This document shows, piece by piece, positions 13,799 through 21,696 of a stretch of 23,964 nucleotides of DNA; position 1 is the first letter of the stretch; every line of letters begins with the position of its first letter. Below the pieces are notes generated by a model that made no database searches, was not told the origin of the DNA, and saw only the letters and a program-made list of their open reading frames with translations. The DNA is from Desulfobacteraceae bacterium UBA5616. Lineage in GTDB: Bacteria; Desulfobacterota; Desulfobacteria; Desulfobacterales; UBA5616. The position numbers and the translations under genes were made by a program. The stretch lies in NCBI GenBank assembly GCA_002423615.1, contig DIKO01000107.1:1-23964 (forward strand). The letters are read 5' to 3'.

Positions 13799-14410
13799 AT
13801 GATAAAGTCATTGACGGTTTTTTGCCTGACGGCATGGGTCGTTCTGACGGCCCTGTGTTCCATCGGCGGCGCCGGTGAAGTGGAAACCGCAGGCCCTGGT
13901 CAGAGTGGCGGGGGCGTGGTTGCCGCCGACAGTGATCAGTATGTTATCGGCCCTGAAGACGTTCTGCTGATCTACGTCTGGAAGGAAGAATCCCTTACCC
14001 GGACCGTTCCGGTCCGGATCGACGGCAAAATTTCTCTTCCCCTGGTGAACGATATCCAGGCCGAGGGACTTACGCCGCTGCAACTGAAGGACGCCCTGAC
14101 CGAAAAATTGAAGGGGTTCATGGAAAACCCCACGGTTACGGTAACCGTCATGGAGGCGAACAGCTATAAGGCCTATGTCTCCGGTGAAGTGAAGCAGCCG
14201 GGGGTCTACCCGATCCGCAATAAAATGTCCCTGGTCCGGCTGATGGTCATGGTCGGCGGTTTTACCGAATGGGCGGACCAGAAAAAGATCCTGATCATCA
14301 CCCGGGAAAACGGGACGGAAAAGCGAATCACGGCCAATTACAAGAAAATCATCAAGGGGGAAGCACCGGATGTACCGATCCATCCGGGAGATGTTATCGT
14401 CGTCAAATGA
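13799..14410 (+). CDS. Polysaccharide biosynthesis/export outer-membrane protein (Wza-type, short)
   Basis: A 203-residue export protein with an N-terminal signal peptide (MIKSLTVFCLTAWVVLTALC). The polysaccharide export domain starts at DQYVIGPEDVLLIYVWKEESL and runs through VRIDGKISLPLVNDIQAEGLT; a SLBB domain follows (KAYVSGEVKQPGVYPIRNKMSLVRLMVMVGGFTEWA). Such proteins form the periplasmic and outer-membrane part of the export channel. The residue before the signal-peptide cysteine is Leu, so this is not a clear lipoprotein, unlike Wza. Start 13799 is preferred over 13793 because AAAGG lies six bases before it. It is the first gene of the plus-strand run and lies 13 bases before the beta-barrel gene. 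In XrtA-type loci the homologue is called the exopolysaccharide export protein. Confidence 0.92.
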   Translation: MIKSLTVFCLTAWVVLTALCSIGGAGEVETAGPGQSGGGVVAADSDQYVIGPEDVLLIYVWKEESLTRTVPVRIDGKISLPLVNDIQAEGLTPLQLKDALTEKLKGFMENPTVTVTVMEANSYKAYVSGEVKQPGVYPIRNKMSLVRLMVMVGGFTEWADQKKILIITRENGTEKRITANYKKIIKGEAPDVPIHPGDVIVVK

Positions 14411-14423
14411 AAAGGGGCGATGG

Positions 14424-15695
14424 ATGAAACTCCGTCTGATGATTCTCGTTCCGTTGATGCTGATGTTGGTCAGCGTTTCTACCGCGGCGGGAGCAGGGCT
14501 GCTCTCTAAATTCAAGGCCGGTGTCGAAGTCGAGGAAGAATACACCGACAACCTCGACCTGACCCCGGAAGGTGAAAAAGAAGATTTTATCACAACGGTT
14601 CGGCCCGGAATTACCTTTTCAAATAACGGCGATACCTTCAACGTCGATCTGAAATATTCGCTGAACGCCGTTTTTTATAAAAAAAACAGCAACCTGGACT
14701 ATATCGGCCATAATGCTTCCTTAAATGCCGGATATGACCTGACAAAACGCCTCAATGTTTTTTTCCGGGATTATTTCATCCGTTCCGATGACCCCAGGGA
14801 GCGGGAGTATTTTACCGAGACCGCGGACCACCGGTATGTTTCGGCGGTAAAAACCGAGAGGTCTGTTTACTGGCGCAATGTCGCCTCCCCGGGGATGGTA
14901 TACCGGTTCGGGTCCCGGAACAGTACAGGCGTCACCTACCGGAACAATGTATACCGGACCGAAAGCAAAACCGGGGAAGACAGCCGGGAGGACTACATCG
15001 AACCGTTTGTTTTCTTCAGCTTCGACCGGCAAAATGAAGCCGGTCTGACCTATGGTCACACCCGGGGGGATTTCGACCGTTCACCCGATCTTGAAGGTCA
15101 TCGCCTGGTCCCCCGCTATACCCGGCACATCAGCCCCAGAACCTCGGTTTTCGGGGAATACACCTACCTGAAGCGGGATTACGAGCCGCCCTCGACGGCC
15201 GATTATGAGCTCCACAATCCGTCTTCCGGCGTGACCGCATCACTTTCCCCCACGCTGACCGCAACGGCTCAGCTGGGGTATTTCTGGATGGACGCCGAGT
15301 CCGGATCCGGACAAAACGGCCTGTCCTATATGGCCCTGCTTGCCCGGACCCTCCCCCGCACCACGTACCGGCTGGAATTGAACGGAGGCTACGGGGAAGA
15401 TTTGTTCACGTCTGAAAACCTCGGGTTCAACCGGTATAACGCCCTGATGTTTTCCATCGACCACAGGGTCGATCCGAAATTTTCCATCGGGTGTAACGGA
15501 AGGGTCGAGCGGGAAAAATATGAATTCCCGGAGCACCGGGACACCACCTGGGAAGTCAACGGGTTGGCCTCCTACCGTCTTTTGAAGTGGCTGACCCTGT
15601 CCCTTTCCGCAGGCCATGAAGACCGGGAATCAAACGAGGCCGGCTATGAGCACACGGTAAACAGCGCGATATTCAGGGCCACCGCGACCTATTAA
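14424..15695 (+). CDS. Outer-membrane beta-barrel protein of exopolysaccharide cluster
   Basis: A 423-residue protein with a signal peptide (MKLRLMILVPLMLMLVSVSTAAGAG) and alternating hydrophobic/polar beta-strands to the end, closing with an aromatic residue (FRATATY), as expected for outer-membrane barrels. The start of the mature part, VEVEEEYTDNLDLTPEGEKEDFITTVRPGITF, is typical of the barrel proteins in PEP-CTERM-associated exopolysaccharide loci. The probable role is as outer-membrane pore or anchor of the secretion machine, working with the exporter upstream. The start at 14424 follows AGGGG; a frame extension to 14370 overlaps the exporter gene and has no signal peptide. The next gene, for the chain-length protein, begins 15 bases downstream. 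Confidence 0.87.
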   Translation: MKLRLMILVPLMLMLVSVSTAAGAGLLSKFKAGVEVEEEYTDNLDLTPEGEKEDFITTVRPGITFSNNGDTFNVDLKYSLNAVFYKKNSNLDYIGHNASLNAGYDLTKRLNVFFRDYFIRSDDPREREYFTETADHRYVSAVKTERSVYWRNVASPGMVYRFGSRNSTGVTYRNNVYRTESKTGEDSREDYIEPFVFFSFDRQNEAGLTYGHTRGDFDRSPDLEGHRLVPRYTRHISPRTSVFGEYTYLKRDYEPPSTADYELHNPSSGVTASLSPTLTATAQLGYFWMDAESGSGQNGLSYMALLARTLPRTTYRLELNGGYGEDLFTSENLGFNRYNALMFSIDHRVDPKFSIGCNGRVEREKYEFPEHRDTTWEVNGLASYRLLKWLTLSLSAGHEDRESNEAGYEHTVNSAIFRATATY

Positions 15696-15710
15696 GGAGA
15701 ACCGGTTTTT

Positions 15711-17192
15711 ATGATCAACCCCAAAAAAACCTATACCCTCGACGAATACATCGAGATCCTGCGCAAAAGGATATGGTATATCGTAATTCCCTTCTTCGTG
15801 ATTTCCGCTGCGGCCGTTGCATACGCGATGTATGCCCCCCGTCTTTACAAGGCCAGCACCCTGGTCCTGGTCAGTCCGCAGAGCATTCCGGAGGATTATG
15901 TGCGAGCCACGGTCACGGCCGGCGTGGAGGAACGCCTCCAATCCATTGCCCAGGAGGTGTTGAGCCGTACGCGCCTCGAGAAGATCATCAACGAGTTGAA
16001 TCTTTACCCGGAGGAGCGGAAGAAAATCACCCTGCAGGAGGCCGTTACCCTCATGCAGGAGGACATCAAGATCGAACTTCCGACCAAAAAAGAGGAATCC
16101 AAAGGGTATTTCACCATCACCTATATCGGGAAAGACCCGGAAATCGTCACCCGGGTCGCCAATAACCTGTCCTCCCAGTTCATCGAGGAAAACCTGAAGC
16201 TCAGAGAACGTCAGGCGGAAAGCACCACGGAGTTTTTATCCGTAGAGCTTGCCTCGGCAAAGAAAAAACTCGATGAAATGGAAACGGCCATCGCCGGGTA
16301 CAAGAGCCGTTACATGGGCGAGCTTCCGGAACAGCGGGATTCCAATATCAAGATCCTGGAACAGCTTCAGAATCAGTACCAGCGGACCGGCGAAAACCTG
16401 CGGGCTGCAAAGGACCGCAGACTCTTCCTACAGAAACAGATTTCCGACATGCAGGCGGGTGTTTCCGGAACTCCGGGAAATGAAATGGGGACTCCGTCTT
16501 CAGTCTTGGGGGGCGGGGCATCGAATATGCCCTTCATGAAAAAGGGCTATCAGGAGTCTGAAAAGGAATTTCTCGTCAGAAGCCTGGAAAGCCTCCGGAC
16601 CATGTACAAGGAGAGCCACCCCGACGTCATCGCGGCTGAAAAAAGACTGGCGGATTTTGAAAAGAATGAAGCGCAAAAAGAAGTGACGGATGATTTCGGG
16701 ATAAAAAAGGATCCGGTTTACAGGGAACTCAACAGCCAGGTGGAACTGACGGACATCGAAATCGCCCGGTTGAGCCGGGAAGAATCCGCCATCGCGGTCC
16801 AGATCGAAAAATACCGTGGAAGGATAGAAAAAGCGCCCGTCCGCGAACAGGAAATGGCCTCCCTTTTGAGAGAATACCAGAGTACGAAGGACTCACATGA
16901 AAGGCTGCTGAAGAAGAGCCAGGATGCACAGCAGGCGGAAAACCTGGAGAAACGGCAGAAAGGCGAACGGTTTAAAATCATCGATACGGCGCGGGTTCCG
17001 GAAAAACCCTTTTCGCCGGATATCCCCAAAATACTCCTGATCGGCATTTTTTCCGCTATCGGGGGCGGGCTGGGGCTGGCGTTTTTCCGGGAACAGCTGG
17101 ACCGTTCTTTCAATGATTCGCCCGATGTGGAGATCACCCTCGGCCTGAAGGTCCTGGCCACCATTCCCAGGATCGAGAACAAAGCGGCCTGA
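15711..17192 (+). CDS. Wzz/GumC-type polysaccharide chain-length determinant
   Basis: A 493-residue inner-membrane polysaccharide co-polymerase. It has an N-terminal Wzz domain (YTLDEYIEILRKRIWYIVIP), a first membrane segment at about 20-40, a long periplasmic part rich in coiled coil (about 150-400), and the end motif ARVPEKPFSPDIPK followed by a second membrane segment (LLIGIFSAIGGGLGLAF). It ends soon after, so the kinase domain is not fused but encoded separately at 18110. It would set polymer length and couple polymerisation to export. Start 15711 follows AAGGAG. It matches the chain-length protein group of PEP-CTERM/XrtA loci. The ATPase gene follows after two bases. Confidence 0.93.
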   Translation: MINPKKTYTLDEYIEILRKRIWYIVIPFFVISAAAVAYAMYAPRLYKASTLVLVSPQSIPEDYVRATVTAGVEERLQSIAQEVLSRTRLEKIINELNLYPEERKKITLQEAVTLMQEDIKIELPTKKEESKGYFTITYIGKDPEIVTRVANNLSSQFIEENLKLRERQAESTTEFLSVELASAKKKLDEMETAIAGYKSRYMGELPEQRDSNIKILEQLQNQYQRTGENLRAAKDRRLFLQKQISDMQAGVSGTPGNEMGTPSSVLGGGASNMPFMKKGYQESEKEFLVRSLESLRTMYKESHPDVIAAEKRLADFEKNEAQKEVTDDFGIKKDPVYRELNSQVELTDIEIARLSREESAIAVQIEKYRGRIEKAPVREQEMASLLREYQSTKDSHERLLKKSQDAQQAENLEKRQKGERFKIIDTARVPEKPFSPDIPKILLIGIFSAIGGGLGLAFFREQLDRSFNDSPDVEITLGLKVLATIPRIENKAA

Positions 17193-17194
17193 TC

Positions 17195-18103
17195 ATGTAC
17201 CGAAAAGCCTATGGCTTGACCGAAAAGCCCTTTGAAATAACCCCCGACCCCAGGTTCGTGTATCTGGGGGAGGTTCACAGGGAAGCCCTGGCCCATCTCC
17301 GGTACGCGATTCAGGAGTGCAAGGGGTTCAGCGTGGTCACCGGGGAACCCGGAACCGGCAAGACCACCCTGGTCCACACCCTTCTCGAGAAGCTTTCGGG
17401 TCGGGTGCGGACGAGCTACATCTTCAACCCCATCCTGGAGCGGTCGGATTTTCTCAATTACGTGTGTGAAGATCTGGGTATTCCGGCAGATCAGCTCAAG
17501 TCCCGGGGTCAGAGCCTGAAGGCCCTGCACGGCTTTCTCCTGAACTGCTTTGCCGCGGATGAGAAAGTGTTTCTCATCATCGACGAGGCCCAGAGCCTCG
17601 AGCCGGAGCTCCTTCAGGATGTGCGCCTCCTGACCAACCTCGAGACTTCAAAGAACAAGCTTCTCCACGTCATTCTCCTGGGACAGCCGGAATTGAACGA
17701 GATCCTGGCCGAGGCCCGTTTCCGTCCCTTGAAGCAGAGAATCACCGTGCGGCACCACCTGCTGCCCCTTTCCTTTGAAGAAACACGGAATTATATCCTG
17801 CACCGGCTCAAAGCGGCCGGCGCGAGGAACATTTCCATTTTCACCGGCGCCGCGATCAAAGAAATTTACGCCTATTCAAAAGGCATCCCCCGCCTGATCA
17901 ACATCGTCTGCGACAATGCCCTGCTGACGGGATTTTCAGCGGACCAGGGGCGGATCGGCAAAAACATCATCCGGGATGTCCTGGTGCATCTGGACGGCCC
18001 GAAAAAAGTCAGAAAAAAATGGTTATGGCCCGTTCTCCTCATGCTGCTGGCGATCAGCGTGATGCTGGGGATTCAGGAATGGGCATTCCATATGGGGAGG
18101 TAG
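17195..18103 (+). CDS. ExeA/GspA-like AAA ATPase of XrtA exopolysaccharide cluster
   Basis: A 302-residue ATPase. It starts MYRKAYGLTEKPFEITPDPRF, the mark of the ExeA-like family; Walker A is GEPGTGKTT (50-58) and Walker B FLIIDEAQ (126-133), and RFRPLKQRITVRHHLLPL follows. The C-terminus has one membrane segment (KKWLWPVLLMLLAISVMLGI) with a very short tail. The family occurs in XrtA/PEP-CTERM-type exopolysaccharide loci, where it may drive assembly or act on the cell-wall machinery. There is no good ribosome site; the start lies two bases after the preceding stop, so translation is probably coupled. Confidence 0.88.
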   Translation: MYRKAYGLTEKPFEITPDPRFVYLGEVHREALAHLRYAIQECKGFSVVTGEPGTGKTTLVHTLLEKLSGRVRTSYIFNPILERSDFLNYVCEDLGIPADQLKSRGQSLKALHGFLLNCFAADEKVFLIIDEAQSLEPELLQDVRLLTNLETSKNKLLHVILLGQPELNEILAEARFRPLKQRITVRHHLLPLSFEETRNYILHRLKAAGARNISIFTGAAIKEIYAYSKGIPRLINIVCDNALLTGFSADQGRIGKNIIRDVLVHLDGPKKVRKKWLWPVLLMLLAISVMLGIQEWAFHMGR

Positions 18104-18109
18104 GCGGAT

Positions 18110-18979
18110 ATGGGCAAGATGTTCGACGCATTACAGAAAATGGAAAGGGAAAAAACCCCCGAGCTCAGGGAGGCAGTTCCCAAAACCGCTCCCCGGGATA
18201 TTGTTTTCGACAGCAGAATCATAACCTATTTCGAACCGTATTCCCTTGCCGCGGAACAGTTCAGGAGGCTGAAAACCCATATCATCCGGACGGGGATGGA
18301 AAATTCCCGGAGAACGATTCTGGTCACGAGCGCCATGGCGGAGGAAGGCAAAACCCTCAACGCCGTCAATCTGGCCCTCTGCCTGGCCGAGGACTACCAG
18401 AGCCATGTATTGCTCGTGGATTGCGATTTGAGAAACCCGTCCTTTTCCAAATGGTTCGGTTTTGAAGAAAAAAGGGGGATTTCCGATTACCTTGCAGGGG
18501 AAGCCGAGCTGCCGGACCTTATCCTTAAAACCCCCCTGGAGAGGCTCAGCATCCTTCCCTGCGGGTCCATGCAGGAAAATCCGGTTGAACTCATCGGGTC
18601 CAACCGGATGAAAGACCTGGTCCAGGAGCTGAAAACGCGGTATGCCGACCGCTATGTCATCTTTGACTCCTCCCCCCTTCTGGCCACCACGGAACCGACC
18701 GTCCTCAATGAAATGGTGGACGGGATCCTCTTTGTCATCAAGTCCGGAACCACGCCGCGGGAATCGGTTTCCCATGCCCTTAAAATGCTGGACCGGGAAA
18801 AAATCATGGGCGTCGTGTTGAATGACCTCCAGTTCAAAACACAGGGCCTCATCCGCCGCTACTTCGGTCACAAGCGCTACTACGGAGACTACCGGTATAC
18901 TTCGGAGCGATCGGAACCCCGCGGGATCAAATCGTTTTTCAAAAGGCGGGGTTCCGGGAAAAAGGACATTTCAGCTTGA
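18110..18979 (+). CDS. Tyrosine-protein autokinase (BY-kinase, CpsD/CapB-like)
   Basis: A 289-residue cytoplasmic BY-kinase. Walker A is at about 74-82 (SAMAEEGKT), Walker A' at 101-107 (LLVDCDLRNP) and Walker B at 182-187 (YVIFDSSPLL). The C-terminus holds a tyrosine cluster (Y251, Y257, Y258, Y261, Y263), the likely autophosphorylation site. The Walker A loop has AEEGKT where PGEGKT is common; the K and T are kept. The kinase would phosphorylate itself to control chain-length protein assembly, here a separate protein as in Gram-positive CpsC/CpsD pairs. It follows the ATPase by six bases, with a GGGAGGT site. The stop codon overlaps the -35 box of a candidate internal promoter. Confidence 0.92.
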   Translation: MGKMFDALQKMEREKTPELREAVPKTAPRDIVFDSRIITYFEPYSLAAEQFRRLKTHIIRTGMENSRRTILVTSAMAEEGKTLNAVNLALCLAEDYQSHVLLVDCDLRNPSFSKWFGFEEKRGISDYLAGEAELPDLILKTPLERLSILPCGSMQENPVELIGSNRMKDLVQELKTRYADRYVIFDSSPLLATTEPTVLNEMVDGILFVIKSGTTPRESVSHALKMLDREKIMGVVLNDLQFKTQGLIRRYFGHKRYYGDYRYTSERSEPRGIKSFFKRRGSGKKDISA

Positions 18980-19004
18980 TATTTTTGTGGATTTAATCGA
19001 TAAT
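18976..19004 (+). promoter_or_regulatory. Internal promoter before the sugar transferase gene
   Basis: TTGATA (18976-18981) is followed after exactly 17 bases by GATAAT (18999-19004), 5/6 matches at both sites, in an A/T-rich spacer otherwise unlike the locus. The -35 overlaps the stop codon of the kinase gene. Transcription would start near 19011, about 27 bases before the sugar transferase start. Confidence 0.55.
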
Positions 19005-19037
19005 TATTATTAAAAAACAGTTCAGGGGGAAATCGGC

Positions 19038-20168
19038 TTGAATCAAATCCATTTGAAAACCCGGGATCCGAAAAATTCTCCCCTGATGGTGGAAGGAGAC
19101 GGGACGTTTTACGGAAGGGTCCATTTCCACCATCTCCTCCGCATCGAACGCCAGAGAACGGAACGCTCCAAAAGGCCTTTTCTTCTGATTCTTCTGGATA
19201 TTTCAGCCGTGATGCAGGGAAAGCGTTCAGCCGAAATTCTTGGAAAAATAAACGCAGCATTGCTTTCCGCCTTAAGAGAAACGGATATCCGGGGCTGGTA
19301 CGAGCAGGATGATGTCGTCGGCGTCATCCTGCCGGAGATTGCAAGCCTGGATGAAACGTCCATCGAAGGGATTTTCCGGAAAATCCACCTCCGGATGAGC
19401 GCTGAACTCCCCATGGAGCTGATTAAAAAGATCGTCGTTTCCTTTCATTTCTATCCGGAATCGCGGGAAAAAAAGACGGTCAATATCCCTTTTAACCTCA
19501 AACTGTACCCCGACCTTGCAGAGCCGGAAATGGGTTACCGCTTTTCACAGATGTTGAAAAGAATAATCGATGTGGTGGGGAGTGCAGTAGCCCTGATGCT
19601 GTTTTCACCGGTTTTCTGGGGCGCGGCCCTGGCCATCAAACTCACTTCCCGAGGCCCGGTTTTTTTCAAACAGGAACGGCTGGGGTTGAACGGCGACCCT
19701 TTCATGCTGTTTAAGTTCAGATCCATGTACCTTGACAGCGACCAGCGAAAACACCAGGAGTATATTCAAAAATACATTTGTGAACAGGAAAGGGCCGCTG
19801 TCGAGCCCGGGGTTTTCAAGCTGAACAATGACCCCCGCATCACCCCCGCGGGAAGGTGGCTGCGAAAAACGAGCCTGGATGAGCTGCCCCAGCTGATCAA
19901 TGTCCTCAGGGGAGAAATGTCGCTGGTGGGGCCCCGTCCCCCTATTTTTTATGAATGCGAGCTTTACGACATCTGGCACCTGAGGCGGCTGCTCATGTGC
20001 AAACCCGGAATTACCGGGCTGTGGCAGGTCATGGGCAGGAGTCGTACCACCTTTGACGGGATGGTCCGGCTCGACCTCCAGTACATCAACCACTGGTCCC
20101 TGTGGCTGGACCTGAAAATTTTACTGAAAACCCCCGGCGCCGTATTCGGCGGCCAGGGGGCATATTGA
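19038..20168 (+). CDS. Priming sugar transferase (WcaJ/WbaP-type) with degenerate GGDEF-like N-terminus
   Basis: A 376-residue phosphoglycosyl transferase. The C-terminal half is the bacterial sugar transferase domain: a membrane segment (VVGSAVALMLFSPVFWGAAL, about 179-198), FKFRSM, the active-site TSLDELPQL (D281, E282) and SLVGPRP. It would transfer a sugar phosphate from a nucleotide sugar to undecaprenyl phosphate, starting the repeat unit. The N-terminal 25-125 region (LLRIERQRTERSKRPFLLIL, LRETDIRGWYEQDDVVGVILPE) resembles a GGDEF domain in which the signature is lost (EQDDV), so it is probably a non-catalytic sensory or regulatory module; this is an inference. The start is a TTG at 19038 after AGGGGGA; the alternative ATG at 19086 lacks a ribosome site. 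It begins the second module of the locus. Confidence 0.85.
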   Translation: MNQIHLKTRDPKNSPLMVEGDGTFYGRVHFHHLLRIERQRTERSKRPFLLILLDISAVMQGKRSAEILGKINAALLSALRETDIRGWYEQDDVVGVILPEIASLDETSIEGIFRKIHLRMSAELPMELIKKIVVSFHFYPESREKKTVNIPFNLKLYPDLAEPEMGYRFSQMLKRIIDVVGSAVALMLFSPVFWGAALAIKLTSRGPVFFKQERLGLNGDPFMLFKFRSMYLDSDQRKHQEYIQKYICEQERAAVEPGVFKLNNDPRITPAGRWLRKTSLDELPQLINVLRGEMSLVGPRPPIFYECELYDIWHLRRLLMCKPGITGLWQVMGRSRTTFDGMVRLDLQYINHWSLWLDLKILLKTPGAVFGGQGAY

Positions 20169-20218
20169 ACATGAAGGTAACCTAAAAGGTCCGTCAAACC
20201 CTTTTCCATGGAGTTTTT

Positions 20219-21223
20219 ATGCTGCGAATCGGCGTTATCGGTTATGGCTACTGGGGTCCGAACCTGGTGCGGAATTTCAGTGCCGGCAACGGCTCCCTGG
20301 TGACCACGGTCTGCGACATCAATCAGCAGTCCCTGAAAAAGGTCAGGAAAGCCTACCCCCACATAGTCTGCACCACGGACCGCATGGAACTGCTGAGCAG
20401 CCCGGAGGTTGACGCCGTCGCCATCGCCACCCCGGTATTTTCACACCATGAACTGGCCAAAAAAGCACTGGAGCAAGGCAAAAGCGTCTTCATCGAAAAA
20501 CCCTTCACCTACACCACCGGGGAAGGGGAGGATCTCATCGAGACGGCCGAGCGGAAGAATTTGAAAATCATGGTGGATCACACCTTCCTCTATACCGGCG
20601 CCGTGCGGAAAATCAAGCAGCTCATTGAAGACAATGTCCTGGGGAATCTTTACTACTTTGATTCCGTAAGGGTCAACCTGGGCCTGTTTCAGCATGACGT
20701 GAACGTCATCTGGGACCTCGCGCCCCACGATATTTCCATCATGGATTATCTGTTCAGTAAAAAACCCCAGGCCGTACTGACCACGGGATCGGATTGTTTC
20801 GGCAAGGGTCTGGAATACATCGCCTATCTGACGTTTTATTACCCCAACAATGTCATCGCCCATATCAACGTGAACTGGCTTTCCCCGGTGAAGGTCAGAA
20901 GAACCCTCATCGGCGGGCAAAAAAAGATGCTGGTGTGGAATGATCTTGAACCGGACGAAAAAATCAGGATTTACGACAAGGGGGTCCAGGTCAGGAGCAA
21001 AGAAGGAAAATACAATGTTCTTGTGGATTACCGCATGGGGGACATGTGGGCCCCGAAGCTCGACCAGACCGAAGCCCTGTCCAGGATGGCGGAGAAATTC
21101 GTCGATTATGTCGAAAATGGCGGAACCGTTGTCAACGACGGCGCGGCCGGCCTGCACATCGTCCGGATGCTGACCGCGGCCGGCCAATCCCTGAGTAATA
21201 ACAGCCAACTGGTTTATCTATGA
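20219..21223 (+). CDS. Gfo/Idh/MocA family sugar-nucleotide dehydrogenase (WbpB/WlbA-like)
   Basis: A 334-residue NAD(P)-dependent oxidoreductase. The N-terminal Rossmann motif is GVIGYGYWGPNLVRNF; the EKPF motif with catalytic Lys at 94 and the block WDLAPHDISIMDYL support the family. The most likely role is oxidation of a nucleotide sugar at C3 to a 3-keto form, as in WbpB/WlbA, since the next two genes encode an acyltransferase and an aminotransferase. The start at 20219 follows a GGAG site by six bases. The stop overlaps the next start by four bases (ATGA), suggesting coupled translation. The exact sugar (UDP-GlcNAc acid or a deoxy sugar) cannot be told. Confidence 0.85.
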   Translation: MLRIGVIGYGYWGPNLVRNFSAGNGSLVTTVCDINQQSLKKVRKAYPHIVCTTDRMELLSSPEVDAVAIATPVFSHHELAKKALEQGKSVFIEKPFTYTTGEGEDLIETAERKNLKIMVDHTFLYTGAVRKIKQLIEDNVLGNLYYFDSVRVNLGLFQHDVNVIWDLAPHDISIMDYLFSKKPQAVLTTGSDCFGKGLEYIAYLTFYYPNNVIAHINVNWLSPVKVRRTLIGGQKKMLVWNDLEPDEKIRIYDKGVQVRSKEGKYNVLVDYRMGDMWAPKLDQTEALSRMAEKFVDYVENGGTVVNDGAAGLHIVRMLTAAGQSLSNNSQLVYL

Positions 21224-21696
21224 ATTACCTGTGCATTTCCGATGATGTCCGGCTCGGGGAAAATGTCCGGCTTTCCCGGTTCATCAACCTGTATGGATGC
21301 TCCATCGGCGACAACACCAAGATCGGCGCCTTCGTGGAGATCCAGAAAAATGCCGTTGTGGGGAAGAACTGCAAAATATCCAGCCACACCTTCATCTGCG
21401 AAGGCGTGACGCTTGAAGACGGGGTCTTTATCGGCCACGGCGTGACCTTCATCAACGACACCTATCCCCTGGCCGTCAACCCAGACGGCACACTCCAGAC
21501 CGAGACAGACTGGAGCGTGGAGCCGACCCGGGTCCGGAAGGGGGCCTCCATCGGGTCGGGGTCGACGATTCTTTCAAATGTCACCATCGGTGAAAACGCC
21601 CTGGTCGGTGCTGGCAGCGTGGTGACCCGGGACGTGCCCCCCGGGGTCATCGTTGCCGGAAATCCCGCGAAAATAGTGAGGAAAGTACGAAAATGA
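21220..21696 (+). CDS. Left-handed beta-helix acyltransferase (WbpD/WlbB-like N-acetyltransferase)
   Basis: A 158-residue hexapeptide-repeat protein. Repeats of the I-G-x-x-x-x type are clear (SIGDNTKIGAFVEIQKNAVVGKNCKISSHTFICEGVTLEDGVFIG), interrupted by the loop GHGVTFINDTYP that is typical of WbpD/WlbB relatives, and it ends with GAGSVVTRDVPPGVIVAGNPAKIVRK. Such proteins are trimers using acetyl-CoA. The role suggested by the context is N-acetylation of the amino group put on by the downstream aminotransferase. The start overlaps the previous stop and the stop overlaps the next start, each by ATGA, so it is the middle of a coupled trio. Confidence 0.87.
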   Translation: MNYLCISDDVRLGENVRLSRFINLYGCSIGDNTKIGAFVEIQKNAVVGKNCKISSHTFICEGVTLEDGVFIGHGVTFINDTYPLAVNPDGTLQTETDWSVEPTRVRKGASIGSGSTILSNVTIGENALVGAGSVVTRDVPPGVIVAGNPAKIVRKVRK

